The notes under the pieces: generated by a model
What the model was told of the DNA's origin: nothing
Database searches by the model: none
What the model saw: the letters and a program-made list of their open reading frames with translations, nothing else
Source of the DNA: Taklimakanibacter sp049323275
GTDB taxonomy: Bacteria > Pseudomonadota > Alphaproteobacteria > Rhizobiales > Aestuariivirgaceae
Assembly: GCA_049323275.1 (NCBI GenBank)
Contig: JBMOOM010000019.1
Coordinates: 62,001 to 126,000, forward strand
Length of the DNA: 64,000 nucleotides
Direction: 5' to 3'
Made by a program: the position numbers and the translations under genes
Part shown: in pieces, positions 40,011 through 48,453 of the stretch
Position numbering within the stretch: position 1 is the stretch's first letter
How the letters are laid out: every line of letters begins with the position of its first letter

Positions 40011-40085
40011 TTCGCATCTGGGCTCTCGTCCTCATGCGCATGTCTGCTTCGTGCCTGAACAGAAAACACACTCGAGGGAACGCTC

Positions 40086-41408
40086 ATGTCGGACAATCAG
40101 CAAAGCTATCGAACCTCCTCAATCGGCCAGCTCGAAGCCGAGGCCGATCACATATTGGGCGAGGAATACGAACACTCGTCCGTGCCGGCGCAAGCGCGGC
40201 GAAGCCTGTTCTCGGTCACCATGGTGTGGATCGGCTTCCCGATGATCATCACCGGGGCGATGACCGGATCGATCCTGGTGCTCGGCATGGGTTTCGCCGA
40301 TGCGCTCAAGGCCATGATCATCGGAAACCTGATCATGTTCTGCTATGTCGGGCTTCTGGGGCTGCTCGGCACCGAGAAAGGCATGAACTTCGCCTTGCTC
40401 GCCAGCATCGTTTTCGGGCGCAAAGGCTATGTGCTGGCTTCAGGCCTTCTGTCGACGCTGCTGCTCGGCTGGTACGCCGTGCAGACCGGCATCACCGGCG
40501 CGCTCATCAGCTCGACCTATAATCTGAACTACGTGGCGATGACGATCATCGCCGGGCTTCTGTATGTCGGCATCACTTTCGTCGGTGTGCGCGGCCTGCA
40601 CTGGATCGGCGTCGTCTCGGTGCCGCTCTTCGTCATTCTCGGACTCTGGGTGGCGGCAGACGCCGCCAGCACGACGAGTTGGAGCGCCATCATGGCCTAT
40701 CCCGGCAATAACGGTGTGGCGACGATGTCGATGGGCGTCGGGCTCACCGTCGTCATCGCGCTGTTTATCGACGCCGGCACGGTGACGGCCGATTTCAACC
40801 GCTGGGCCGCGGACCGCAAGAGCTCGCTGATCTCGACCTTCAGCGCCTTTCCCTTCGCCAATCTGGTCGCCATGCTCGTCGGTGGCGTGATGACCGCGGC
40901 GCTGGCGGTTCCGAACGCCAATCCCTTCGGCGTCGACAATATGTTCGGCTACATGAACGGCAAGCAGATGGCGTGGCTGAGCCTGCTCGCCTTCATCTTT
41001 CTCTATTGCAATCTGGGATCGGTCTGCGCCCACTGCCTCTATAATGCGGCCACCGGCTGGTCGCGCATTCTCGGCAGCAATATGCGCCTGATGGCGATCG
41101 TCCTGGGCGCCATCGGCATCCTGGTCGCGGCCGGCAATATCTGGGCCTTCTTCATCGAATGGCTGTCGCTGCTCGGCATCCTGGTGCCGCCGATCGGCGC
41201 CATCATCCTCATCGACCAGTATGTGGTGCGCAAGAACGCGACCGCGACGGTCGACTGGCGCGCACCGGCCTTCATCGCCTGGGCAGCCGGGTCGGCGGTG
41301 GCGCTCCTGGTGGAATTCAACGCGCCGCACTGGTCGACCGCGATCTCGGCCTTCATCGTGGCGGCGGCTGCTTATTTCGTCCTGTCGAAGGTGATGCGCG
41401 AAGCCTGA
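40086..41408 (+). CDS. NCS1-family nucleobase permease (CodB-like)
   Basis: The 440-residue protein has about 12 membrane helices and the NCS1 pattern: FSVTMVWIGFPMIITGAMTG, LLGWYAVQTGITGALI, FNRWAADRKSS after GTVTADFNRW, and PPIGAIILIDQYVV. NCS1 proteins import cytosine, purines, allantoin, hydantoins or thiamine-type compounds with cations. GAGGGAACGCTC precedes the ATG. The gene is followed by an alpha/beta hydrolase and preceded by a leader with an intrinsic terminator, so its expression is probably controlled by attenuation. The true substrate is not evident; cytosine is only the family default. Confidence 0.9.
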   Translation: MSDNQQSYRTSSIGQLEAEADHILGEEYEHSSVPAQARRSLFSVTMVWIGFPMIITGAMTGSILVLGMGFADALKAMIIGNLIMFCYVGLLGLLGTEKGMNFALLASIVFGRKGYVLASGLLSTLLLGWYAVQTGITGALISSTYNLNYVAMTIIAGLLYVGITFVGVRGLHWIGVVSVPLFVILGLWVAADAASTTSWSAIMAYPGNNGVATMSMGVGLTVVIALFIDAGTVTADFNRWAADRKSSLISTFSAFPFANLVAMLVGGVMTAALAVPNANPFGVDNMFGYMNGKQMAWLSLLAFIFLYCNLGSVCAHCLYNAATGWSRILGSNMRLMAIVLGAIGILVAAGNIWAFFIEWLSLLGILVPPIGAIILIDQYVVRKNATATVDWRAPAFIAWAAGSAVALLVEFNAPHWSTAISAFIVAAAAYFVLSKVMREA

Positions 41409-41423
41409 GACGTTCAGCGTGAC

Positions 41424-41450
41424 AGGAGGGGGCCGGACGCACGGCCTCCT
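41424..41450 (+). other. Intercistronic hairpin
   Basis: AGGAGGGGGCCG and CGGCCTCCT pair with a GACGCA loop between the permease and hydrolase genes. Without a T tract it is more likely a transcript-stabilising or processing hairpin than a terminator. Confidence 0.45.
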
Positions 41451-41475
41451 CGCAATTTCAGGGAGAGAAGAACTC

Positions 41476-42501
41476 ATGCCAAACGACTATTCGATCTATG
41501 ATGCGGGAACAGTCATCCTGCAATCGGGTGCGGCGCTGCGCGACTGCAAGCTCGCCTACAAGACCTTCGGCCGGCTCAATGCGAAGAAAGACAATGTGAT
41601 CGTCTATCCCACCTGGTATTCGGGCCAGCATTACGACAATGAATGGCTCGTCGGCGCCGGCATGGCGCTCGATCCCGACAAATACTTCATCATCATCCCG
41701 AACATGCTGGGCAATGGCCTGTCATCATCGCCAAGCAACATGCCGGAACCTTATAATGCGTCACGCTTTCCCAAGGTGACGCCCTATGACAATGTCCGGC
41801 TGCAGCATCGGCTGGTGCATGACGAGCTCGGCATCGAGCGCGTCAAGCTGGTCATCGGCTGGTCGATGGGCGCGCTGCAGACTTTCCATTGGGGCTGTCT
41901 CTATCCCGACATGGTCGAGCGCATCCTGCCGTTCTGCGGCTCCGCCAAATGCTCGCGGCACAATTTCGTCTTCCTGGAAGGGGTGAAGGCGGCGCTGACG
42001 GCGGACGCCGCCTGGAACAATGGCTGGTACAAGGAGAAGCCGGCCAGGGGCCTCAGGGCGATGGCCCGCGTCTATGCCGGCTGGGGCTTCTCGCAATCCT
42101 TCTATCGCGAGGAGCTCGATCTCAAGGCACTGGGCTTTTCCTCGCTCGAGGATTTCCTGGTCGCCTTCTGGGAGGGCTTCTTCCTGCCGAAGGACGCCAA
42201 CAACCTGCTGACGATGCTGTGGACCTGGCAGAATGGCGACATCAGCCGGAACGAGATCTTCAACGGGGATTTTCCCAAAGCGCTGGGCGCTATCAAGGCG
42301 CTGGCCTATGTCATGCCCGGCCAGACCGATCTCTATTTCCCGCCGGAGGATAGCGCCATCGAGGTCAAACACATGCCGCGCGCCAAGCTGATCCCGATGC
42401 CGTCGATCTGGGGACATTTCGCCGGCGGGCCCGGCACCAACCCGGTGGATGTCAAATTCCTCGACGGGCATGTCCGGACGCTGCTGGACACGCCGGTGTG
42501 A
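41476..42501 (+). CDS. Alpha/beta hydrolase of the homoserine O-acetyltransferase-like group
   Basis: From the ATG at 41476 (MPNDYSIYDAGTVILQSGAA) the 341-residue protein shows YKTFGRLNAKKDNVIVYPTW, the nucleophile elbow VIGWSMGALQTFHWG (Ser near residue 138), and the acid/base end with a late WGHFAGGPGTNP histidine. It belongs to the MetX-like branch of alpha/beta hydrolases, many of which are hydrolases of unknown substrate rather than acyltransferases. GGGAGAGAAG precedes this ATG; the longer frame starts inside the hairpin. Co-transcription with the NCS1 permease suggests that it acts on the imported compound. Confidence 0.85.
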   Translation: MPNDYSIYDAGTVILQSGAALRDCKLAYKTFGRLNAKKDNVIVYPTWYSGQHYDNEWLVGAGMALDPDKYFIIIPNMLGNGLSSSPSNMPEPYNASRFPKVTPYDNVRLQHRLVHDELGIERVKLVIGWSMGALQTFHWGCLYPDMVERILPFCGSAKCSRHNFVFLEGVKAALTADAAWNNGWYKEKPARGLRAMARVYAGWGFSQSFYREELDLKALGFSSLEDFLVAFWEGFFLPKDANNLLTMLWTWQNGDISRNEIFNGDFPKALGAIKALAYVMPGQTDLYFPPEDSAIEVKHMPRAKLIPMPSIWGHFAGGPGTNPVDVKFLDGHVRTLLDTPV

Positions 42502-42509
42502 GGTGACGC

Positions 42510-42803
42510 TCAGTCCCAGGTCATGAAGGAGCGGCCGTATTTTCCGCAGATGGGCGGGGTGCGGCCGTAGACCTGGTAATAGAACAGGCAGTCGTCGGTC
42601 CAGCCGGCATTCGGCTCGCCCGGCCGCGGCGCGCGGAAGTTCTTCTTCACACGGGGCTCGGCGGTCTTTTTTTTCTGGACGGTCTTTTTCTTCTTCTTGA
42701 CGGTCTGGCTGGTGGCGGCGTCAGCGCTGTTGAAGAAGACCGGAAAGGCGGCGGGCGTGAAGGCCGCCAGCATCGCGCAGACAATGAGATGACGAAAAGC
42801 CAT
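42510..42803 (-). CDS. Secreted lysine-rich small protein, unknown function
   Basis: From the ATG at 42801-42803 the 97-residue protein has a signal peptide (MAFRHLIVCAMLAAFTPAAF, cleavage near SADAA), then a lysine-rich stretch KKKKKTVQKKKT, then a compact end GWTDDCLFYYQVYGRTPPIC with two cysteines that could form a disulfide. AAGGAG lies upstream of this ATG. It is convergent with the hydrolase gene and downstream of the SIMPL gene on the same strand. The short C-terminal motif recurs in small secreted proteins of Hyphomicrobiales; function unknown. Confidence 0.75.
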   Translation of the reverse strand: MAFRHLIVCAMLAAFTPAAFPVFFNSADAATSQTVKKKKKTVQKKKTAEPRVKKNFRAPRPGEPNAGWTDDCLFYYQVYGRTPPICGKYGRSFMTWD

Positions 42804-42883
42804 GATCCGGTCTCCTTGCAGGGGCATGCCGGCCGCGCAGGGCCGGCACGCCGGATGAGAGTCAAATCAACGGCTTACAGCCG

Positions 42884-43606
42884 TTACTTGATCTCCCAGG
42901 TTATATTCACGTCGGCCGCCACGGTCTGCTCGCCCTCGGCGATCGGAACGCTGCCGGCCGAATCCTGGCGCACCGCCTTGCCGTAGAATACGGGCTGCGG
43001 CGGCTGGAAGTTGCCTTCGCTGATCGACATGACCTGGCCGATCGACACGCCCATGGTCGCGGCATAGAGCTTGGCCTTGCGCTCGGCATCGGCGACGGCG
43101 AGCTTGCGGGCTTCGTCCTGAAGGTTCTCGTCATCGGCGATGGCGAAGCCGACGCCGTTGATCTGGTTGGAGCCTTCGCTCACCATCGTGTCGAGCACCG
43201 CGCCGAGAGTGTCGAGCTTGCGCACCGAGACCGAAACCATGTTGGACACATCATAGCCTACTACGACCGGCGGTTTCTGATTATTCTGGTCATATTGATA
43301 ACGCGGATTGACCGAGAAGTTCGAGGTCTGGATGTCCTTGCCCTCGATGCCGGCGCCTTTCAGCGCGGCGAAGATCTTCTGCATCGCCTTGGTGTTCTCG
43401 GTCAGCGCCTCGCGGGCGGTCGCGGCCTGCGACATGACGCCGACATTGACGATGGCCATATCGGGCTTGGACTTCACCTCGCCGTGACCATTGAGGGAAA
43501 TGACGCGCGGCATGGGCTTGGACTCCTGGGCTTGGGAAGGGGTGGCGAGAACGGCGGCGGCTGCGAGGCCGGTGAAGCCCAGAGCAGCGAGCGAGCGACG
43601 ATCCAT
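42884..43606 (-). CDS. SIMPL-domain (DUF541) periplasmic protein
   Basis: From MDRRSLAALGFTGLAAAAVL the 240-residue protein has an export signal ending SQAQES and the SIMPL fold: PRVISLNGHGEVKSKPDMAI, VNVGVMSQAATAREALTENT, GVGFAIADDENLQDEARKLA and a closing TVAADVNITWEI. SIMPL proteins are periplasmic or outer-membrane-associated and linked to oxidative stress in a few bacteria. The longer frame adds 12 residues before the signal. The gene stands between the split ligD operon and the small secreted protein. Confidence 0.88.
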   Translation of the reverse strand: MDRRSLAALGFTGLAAAAVLATPSQAQESKPMPRVISLNGHGEVKSKPDMAIVNVGVMSQAATAREALTENTKAMQKIFAALKGAGIEGKDIQTSNFSVNPRYQYDQNNQKPPVVVGYDVSNMVSVSVRKLDTLGAVLDTMVSEGSNQINGVGFAIADDENLQDEARKLAVADAERKAKLYAATMGVSIGQVMSISEGNFQPPQPVFYGKAVRQDSAGSVPIAEGEQTVAADVNITWEIK

Positions 43607-43683
43607 GGACGAAAATACTCCTGGTGGAAACCGGCTCATCACATGGGGAGCGATTGCGGCGCTGCTGTGGCAGTAAAAATTTG

Positions 43684-44589
43684 TTACGCGGCGGCGACAG
43701 CCTTGATCGTCGCCTTGCCGATGAACTGATCGTGTTCATAGCCCTGCCAGGGGTCGGACTTTAACCTTTTCAGGCGTTTGGCCATGGAAACGGTGTCAAA
43801 GGCATTTGCACCGTCCAGTCGGCCAAGCTCCTTCCAGCCGACAGGGGCGGCGACCGGCGCGCCTTTGCGGGCGCGCGGCGAGTAGGGCGCGACGGCGGTG
43901 GCGCCCCTTTCATTGCGCAGCCAGTCGATGAAGATGCGGTTCTTGCGCTTGGCCTTGCTGGCGGTGGCGATGAAACGGTCGGGCTCGCGCGCGGCGAAGC
44001 CCCGGGCGATGCCCTGCGCGAAGGTCTTGATCTCGTCCCAGCCGTTGCGGCCCGAAAGCGGAGCGATCACATGGATGCCCTTGCCGCCGGTAACCATGGC
44101 GAAGCTCTCGAGATCGGCGGCGGCCAGGACGTCATGGAGGTCGCCGGCGGCGGTCCTGACCTCGGCGAAGGACACGCCTTCATCCGGATCGAGGTCGAAG
44201 ACGAGGCGGTCGGGATGCTCGAGATCGTCCCTGGGCGCGCCCCAGAGATGCAGCTCGAGGGCGCCGATCTGGGCGGCGCCGACAAGACCTGCGATGTCGT
44301 CGATATAAAGATAGTCCGCTTTGCCGCCGTCCTTCTCGCGGATGGCGACGGTCTTGAACCCCTTCGGCATGCGGGCGCTCAAATGCTTCTGATAGAAGCA
44401 TTTGTCGCCAATGCCGTCCGGACAGCGCACGAGGCTCAACGGATGATTGGCGGCGTGAGTCAGAAACGGCTCGGCGACGGCCGCCAGATAATCGGCAAGC
44501 TCGCGCTTGGTGAGGCCGACCTCCGGATAAAGCACCTTGTCGGGATGGGTGAGAGTAACGCCCGCGACGACCGCATCCTTGTCAGACAT
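43684..44589 (-). CDS. LigD polymerase module (archaeo-eukaryotic primase fold), separate ORF
   Basis: The 301-residue protein equals the POL domain of LigD: VAGVTLTHPDKVLYPEVGLTK, LVFDLDPDEGVSFAEVR with the catalytic aspartates, and SFAMVTGGKGIHVIAPLSGR. It adds ribo- or deoxynucleotides at broken ends in non-homologous end joining. In most rhizobial LigD proteins POL is fused C-terminal to the ligase. Here it begins two codons after the ligase stop in the same frame (TAA AAA ATG), with GGGAG at a workable distance. It is the third gene of the Ku operon. Confidence 0.92.
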   Translation of the reverse strand: MSDKDAVVAGVTLTHPDKVLYPEVGLTKRELADYLAAVAEPFLTHAANHPLSLVRCPDGIGDKCFYQKHLSARMPKGFKTVAIREKDGGKADYLYIDDIAGLVGAAQIGALELHLWGAPRDDLEHPDRLVFDLDPDEGVSFAEVRTAAGDLHDVLAAADLESFAMVTGGKGIHVIAPLSGRNGWDEIKTFAQGIARGFAAREPDRFIATASKAKRKNRIFIDWLRNERGATAVAPYSPRARKGAPVAAPVGWKELGRLDGANAFDTVSMAKRLKRLKSDPWQGYEHDQFIGKATIKAVAAA

Positions 44590-44592
44590 TTT

Positions 44593-46155
44593 TTATGTCT
44601 CCCTTCGATCCGCGCCCGTCACGTCGCGCGCCCGTTTGTCGGCGCGCAGGCCCAGAAAGACGGGGTGGCGCAGAATGCCGTCGCGCGTTCTTTCCGTGAA
44701 AGCGATCTCGGCGACGAGATCGGGCCTCACCCAGCGGGCTCGCCCGCGAATGGCGCGAGGCACTTCGATGAAAGGCGGCTTGCCCATTTCGCGGGCCTGA
44801 AGCTTCGCGCCGACCGATCGGAGGGTTGCTTCGTCATAACCGGTGCCGACACGGCCGCGGTAATGCAGGCGTCCGTCCGTGTCATATTCGCCAACAAGCA
44901 GGGACGCGAAATCGCGGCCCTTCTTGTCGGAGGGGCGATAGCCGCCAATGACGAATTCCGACCGGCCGAGACACTTGCTCTTGATCCAGGTCAGCGCGCG
45001 ATGCGACACGTAAGGGCTCGTCCGGTCCTTGGAGACGAGGCCCTCGACACCGAGCCGGCAAGCCTCGCGCAGGACCTTGTCGCTGTCGCCGGTGATATGA
45101 TCGCCGTAAGAGAGCGGGGCCGCCATCCTGCCGAACAGTGTCTTCAGCCGCTTCTTGCGCTCGCTCAACGGCAAGGGGCGCAGATCTTCGCCATCGAGAA
45201 TCAGGAGGTCGAAGACGATGTAATGCAGGGCTGCGTCATCGCCTTCCGACAGGGCCTGCTGAAGGGCGGAAAAGCTGGTGCGGCCATGCGCGCCGAAGAC
45301 GACCACCTCACCGTCGATCAAGGCTTGCGCCTTCAGCTTCCGCAGCGCCTTGGCGATAGAGGCGAATTTGCGGGTCCAGTCCTGGCCGCTGCGGGTGTAT
45401 AGGCGGACTTCATCACCGGCCACCGCGGCGATGATGCGGTAGCCGTCATATTTGATCTCGTGGATCCATTGCTTTCCTTCCGGCGGCTGGTCCTTCAGGA
45501 ATGCGAGCTGTGGTGCGACGAAAGGGGGAAGGGGCAATGCAGCCATTTTCCGCTTGCCGCCTGTCTTGCGTTTGGCCTTGCCGGCGATCCCGGCCATGCT
45601 GCGTTTCGTTCGCACGCTGGTCTGCCAAGTCTCGATGGGATCGAGCTTCGCATCGGCTTCGCTGTCGCGCTGCTTGATCAACAGCCAGTTCTCGCGCTTG
45701 CCGCCGGTGCGGTCCTTGCGCATGCGCACCAGCGCGAAGCCGCCCTTGAGCCGCTTGCCATGCAGGATGAAGCTGAGCTTGCCCTTGCGGAGGCCTTCAT
45801 GCGGATCGCCTTCCGGCTCCCAGGTCCCTTCATCCCACAGCATCACCGTGCCGCCACCATACTGGCCTTCCGGGATGGTGCCTTCGAAGCCACCATAGTC
45901 GAGCGGATGGTCCTCGACCCTCACCGCCAGGCGCTTCTGCTCCGGATCGAGGCTGGGGCCCCTGGTCACCGCCCAGCTCTTCAGCACGCCGTCGAGCTCG
46001 AGACGGAAATCGAAATGCAGCCGCGTGGCGTCATGCTTCTGGATGACGAAGGAATGGCCCTCGCGGCGGGCGATCCGGCCGCGCGGCTCGGGCGTCGCCT
46101 TGAAATCGCGTTTGCGATGATAGGTGCCGAGCGTATCGCCGTGGGATGCGGGCAT
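44593..46155 (-). CDS. ligD: LigD phosphoesterase and ATP-dependent ligase modules
   Basis: The 520-residue protein has the N-terminal 3'-phosphoesterase (HDATRLHFDFRLELDGVLKS near residue 41, GGGTVMLWDEGTWEP near residue 99) and then the ligase with the adenylation lysine in IHEIKYDGYRI near residue 238, ALIDGEVVVF, LVSKDRTSPYV and the OB-fold end. It seals double-strand breaks with Ku. The coding sequence ends RARDVTGADRRET at a single TAA in frame with the polymerase module. Its ATG is two bases after the Ku stop. Confidence 0.94.
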   Translation of the reverse strand: MPASHGDTLGTYHRKRDFKATPEPRGRIARREGHSFVIQKHDATRLHFDFRLELDGVLKSWAVTRGPSLDPEQKRLAVRVEDHPLDYGGFEGTIPEGQYGGGTVMLWDEGTWEPEGDPHEGLRKGKLSFILHGKRLKGGFALVRMRKDRTGGKRENWLLIKQRDSEADAKLDPIETWQTSVRTKRSMAGIAGKAKRKTGGKRKMAALPLPPFVAPQLAFLKDQPPEGKQWIHEIKYDGYRIIAAVAGDEVRLYTRSGQDWTRKFASIAKALRKLKAQALIDGEVVVFGAHGRTSFSALQQALSEGDDAALHYIVFDLLILDGEDLRPLPLSERKKRLKTLFGRMAAPLSYGDHITGDSDKVLREACRLGVEGLVSKDRTSPYVSHRALTWIKSKCLGRSEFVIGGYRPSDKKGRDFASLLVGEYDTDGRLHYRGRVGTGYDEATLRSVGAKLQAREMGKPPFIEVPRAIRGRARWVRPDLVAEIAFTERTRDGILRHPVFLGLRADKRARDVTGADRRET

Positions 46156-46157
46156 GA

Positions 46158-47003
46158 TCAGCGGCGGGCCTTCTTGCGGGACCGCGTCTTGCGCGGCTTG
46201 GATGCGCCGGCAGATTTGTCGTCCTTGCCGCCGATGCTCTTCTTGAGCGCTTCCATCAAATCAATGACATTGTCGCCCTTGGGCCGTGGAGTCTCCCCTT
46301 CCTCGATATCGGTAACCTTTCCGTGCTTGCGCTTTTCCGCCACGAGGGCCTTGAGCGCCTGGCCATAGTGATCCTTGAAGGCGGCGGGCTTGAAGGGACC
46401 GGATTTGCGCTCGATCAGCTCGATGGCGAGCTCGACCATGTCCTTCGCAGGCCGCTTGCCCGGGATGTCCGCGAAGATCTTGTCGGATTTCTTGAGCTCA
46501 TCGGCATAACGCAGGGTCTCGAGCAGAAGGCCGTCGCCGCAGGGTCTGACAGCCACAAGATTCTCCTTTCCGCGCATGACCAACTGGCCAATCCCGGCTT
46601 TCCTCGATTCGCGCAGGGCTTCGCGAATGACGACATAACCTTCAGCCGACACGTCGTCGGCCGGGGTGAGAAAATAGGGCCGCTCGAAATAGCGCGGATC
46701 GATGTCGCAATAGTCGGAAAACTGGGTCAGCTCGATGCTGCGCTTGGTCTCAAGCTTGATTTTGTCGAGCTCTTCGGGGGTGAGGATTACATGCTTACCG
46801 GAGCCGAGCTCGAATCCCTTGACAATGTCGTCGGCGTCGACCTTGCCCTTGCCGGGCACAATCTTTTCGTAGCGGATGCGCTTGCCGGATTTCCTGTCGA
46901 TCTGATGCAAGCCGGGACGTGCCGAAGCCTCCGTCGCCGCGTGCAGTTCGACGGCGATGGTGACCAGCGAAAGACGCAAATGTCCCTTCCATTGAGCGCG
47001 CAT
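46158..47003 (-). CDS. ku: Ku DNA-end-binding protein
   Basis: The 281-residue protein has the bacterial Ku core: WKGHLRLSLVTIAVELHAAT, LHQIDRKSGKRIRYEKIVPG, DIDPRYFERPYFLTPADD, and the ligase-contacting end LIERKSGPFKPAAFKDHY, plus a lysine/arginine-rich tail KPRKTRSRKKARR that binds DNA. As a homodimer it threads onto broken ends and recruits LigD. It starts the ku-ligD-pol operon. A single Ku gene is in view; rhizobia often have several. Confidence 0.94.
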   Translation of the reverse strand: MRAQWKGHLRLSLVTIAVELHAATEASARPGLHQIDRKSGKRIRYEKIVPGKGKVDADDIVKGFELGSGKHVILTPEELDKIKLETKRSIELTQFSDYCDIDPRYFERPYFLTPADDVSAEGYVVIREALRESRKAGIGQLVMRGKENLVAVRPCGDGLLLETLRYADELKKSDKIFADIPGKRPAKDMVELAIELIERKSGPFKPAAFKDHYGQALKALVAEKRKHGKVTDIEEGETPRPKGDNVIDLMEALKKSIGGKDDKSAGASKPRKTRSRKKARR

Positions 47004-47043
47004 ACAAGGAAACGGCGGGACGGGCGCTTGGTTCCCCAGGGTA

Positions 47044-48453
47044 TCAGCCGCTAACCGTTCCTACCGTCTGTGCCGCCATGCGGGCGGCGTGAAACCTGTC
47101 TCGCCATTCGAGCGGAATGGCGCGCGGCTCGATCAGACGGCCAGCCTGCCGCCGTTCGATCTCCGTGCCGGCGCCACGCATCGCCAGCCCGGCGCAGCCG
47201 AAGGCGGTCAGCTCCGGCTCGTCGGATATCCGCAGCGGGCGGCCGAGCACATTGGCAAGGAACTGGCAGAACCAGGGGTTCCGGCTCATGCCGCCATCGA
47301 TGCTCACAGGAGCGGAAGCGGCGTTCGAAAGCGACATGGCGGCCATCACCTCGCCCATGCGAAAGGCGACACCTTCCAGAACGGCCTGCGCCAGGTCACC
47401 GCGGGTCGTCGCCAGCGACAGGCCCATCCAGGCGCCCCGCGCGGTCCGGTCCCAATGCGGGCAGGCGAGACCGGCCAGCGCCGGCACGAAAGCGATGCCG
47501 CGCGAGATGGCGGGCGCGGCCTCGAAATGGTTGATCTCGCCGAAATCTGCAAAGAGACCGAGCTGGCGCGCGAAGTTGACCGCCGACGATGCGGCATAGA
47601 TGCCGCCGTCGAGCGCATAAGCGGGCGGCTTTCCGTCTTCCGCCCAGGCGATGGTGGGCAGCACCCCGGGGGGTGCGATCGGGGCATCCGTCAGAGCGAG
47701 CGCGAAAGCGCCCGTGCCGAAAGTGATCTTGGCGTCTCCCGGCTTGCGCGCGCCATGGCCGAAGAGAGCTGCCTGCTGGTCCACCATCGAGGCGGTCAGC
47801 ATGCGGCCGCCCGGCAGCAGGCCAAGGGCGCCGGTGGTCGGCCGGATTTCCGGCAACGCCTCGATCGGAACGCCGAACAGGGCGCAAAGCTCGGGATCCC
47901 AGGCACCGGCGGCGAGATTCAGCAGGCTGGTGCGTGAGGCGGTGCTGAGGTCGGTTGCAAATAGGCCGGTCAGGCGGTCGCGGAAGAAGGCATCGGTGGT
48001 GCCGAGCCGCAGGCGCCCGGCCGCCAGCAGCGCACGCGCTTCCGGAACATGCGCCATGATCCAGCCGAGCTTCGAGGCGGAGAAATAGGGATCGAGCGGC
48101 AGGCCGGCGCGGGATAGGGTCAGCGCCTCGGCGCCGCCGGACTTGAGGCGATCGCAAGCCGCTGCCGTGCGGGCGTCCTGCCAGACGATCACCGGCGTGA
48201 TGGGCCGGCCCGTCGAACCGTCCCAGGCGAGGCAGCTCTCCCCCTGATTGGCGAAGCCAACGCAGTCGACCTCCGGCGCCGCGGCAAGACACGCCGTCAC
48301 ATTGGCTAGCAGCTCCGCCGGATCATGCTCGACATGCTCGGGCGCCGGATAGCTCTGGCGATGCTCGATGGCGTGGACGGCTTTTGCCCCCGTCTCATCG
48401 ATGAGCAAGGCGCGCGTCGACGTCGTGCCCTGGTCGATGGCGAGCGCTCTCAT
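47044..48453 (-). CDS. FGGY-family carbohydrate kinase, glycerol-kinase-like
   Basis: From the ATG at 48451-48453 (MRALAIDQGTTSTRALLIDE) the 469-residue protein has the FGGY phosphate-1 motif, FANQGESCLAW, ITFGTGAFALALTD and SIDGGMSRNPWFCQFLANVL. It most resembles glycerol kinases but is somewhat shorter than GlpK. It phosphorylates glycerol or a related polyol with ATP. Its start overlaps the oxidoreductase stop, in an operon with a glycerol-3-phosphate-dehydrogenase-like enzyme, which supports polyol catabolism. The long upstream frame is not real coding. Confidence 0.9.
   Translation of the reverse strand: MRALAIDQGTTSTRALLIDETGAKAVHAIEHRQSYPAPEHVEHDPAELLANVTACLAAAPEVDCVGFANQGESCLAWDGSTGRPITPVIVWQDARTAAACDRLKSGGAEALTLSRAGLPLDPYFSASKLGWIMAHVPEARALLAAGRLRLGTTDAFFRDRLTGLFATDLSTASRTSLLNLAAGAWDPELCALFGVPIEALPEIRPTTGALGLLPGGRMLTASMVDQQAALFGHGARKPGDAKITFGTGAFALALTDAPIAPPGVLPTIAWAEDGKPPAYALDGGIYAASSAVNFARQLGLFADFGEINHFEAAPAISRGIAFVPALAGLACPHWDRTARGAWMGLSLATTRGDLAQAVLEGVAFRMGEVMAAMSLSNAASAPVSIDGGMSRNPWFCQFLANVLGRPLRISDEPELTAFGCAGLAMRGAGTEIERRQAGRLIEPRAIPLEWRDRFHAARMAAQTVGTVSG

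Larger units (their letters stand above)
39734..40085. other. 352-base intergenic region rich in hairpins
   Basis: It separates the unassigned minus-strand gene from the NCS1 permease. It holds a perfect 9-bp stem ATGCCGCGT/ACGCGGCAT with an 11-base loop (39819-39847), a CTGCTG/CAGCAG stem (39783-39805, read on the minus strand), a plus-strand promoter candidate at 39890-39917, a CGGCA-ATAC-TGCCG hairpin (39934-39947) and an intrinsic terminator at 39963-40010. No open frame here looks real. Confidence 0.6.
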
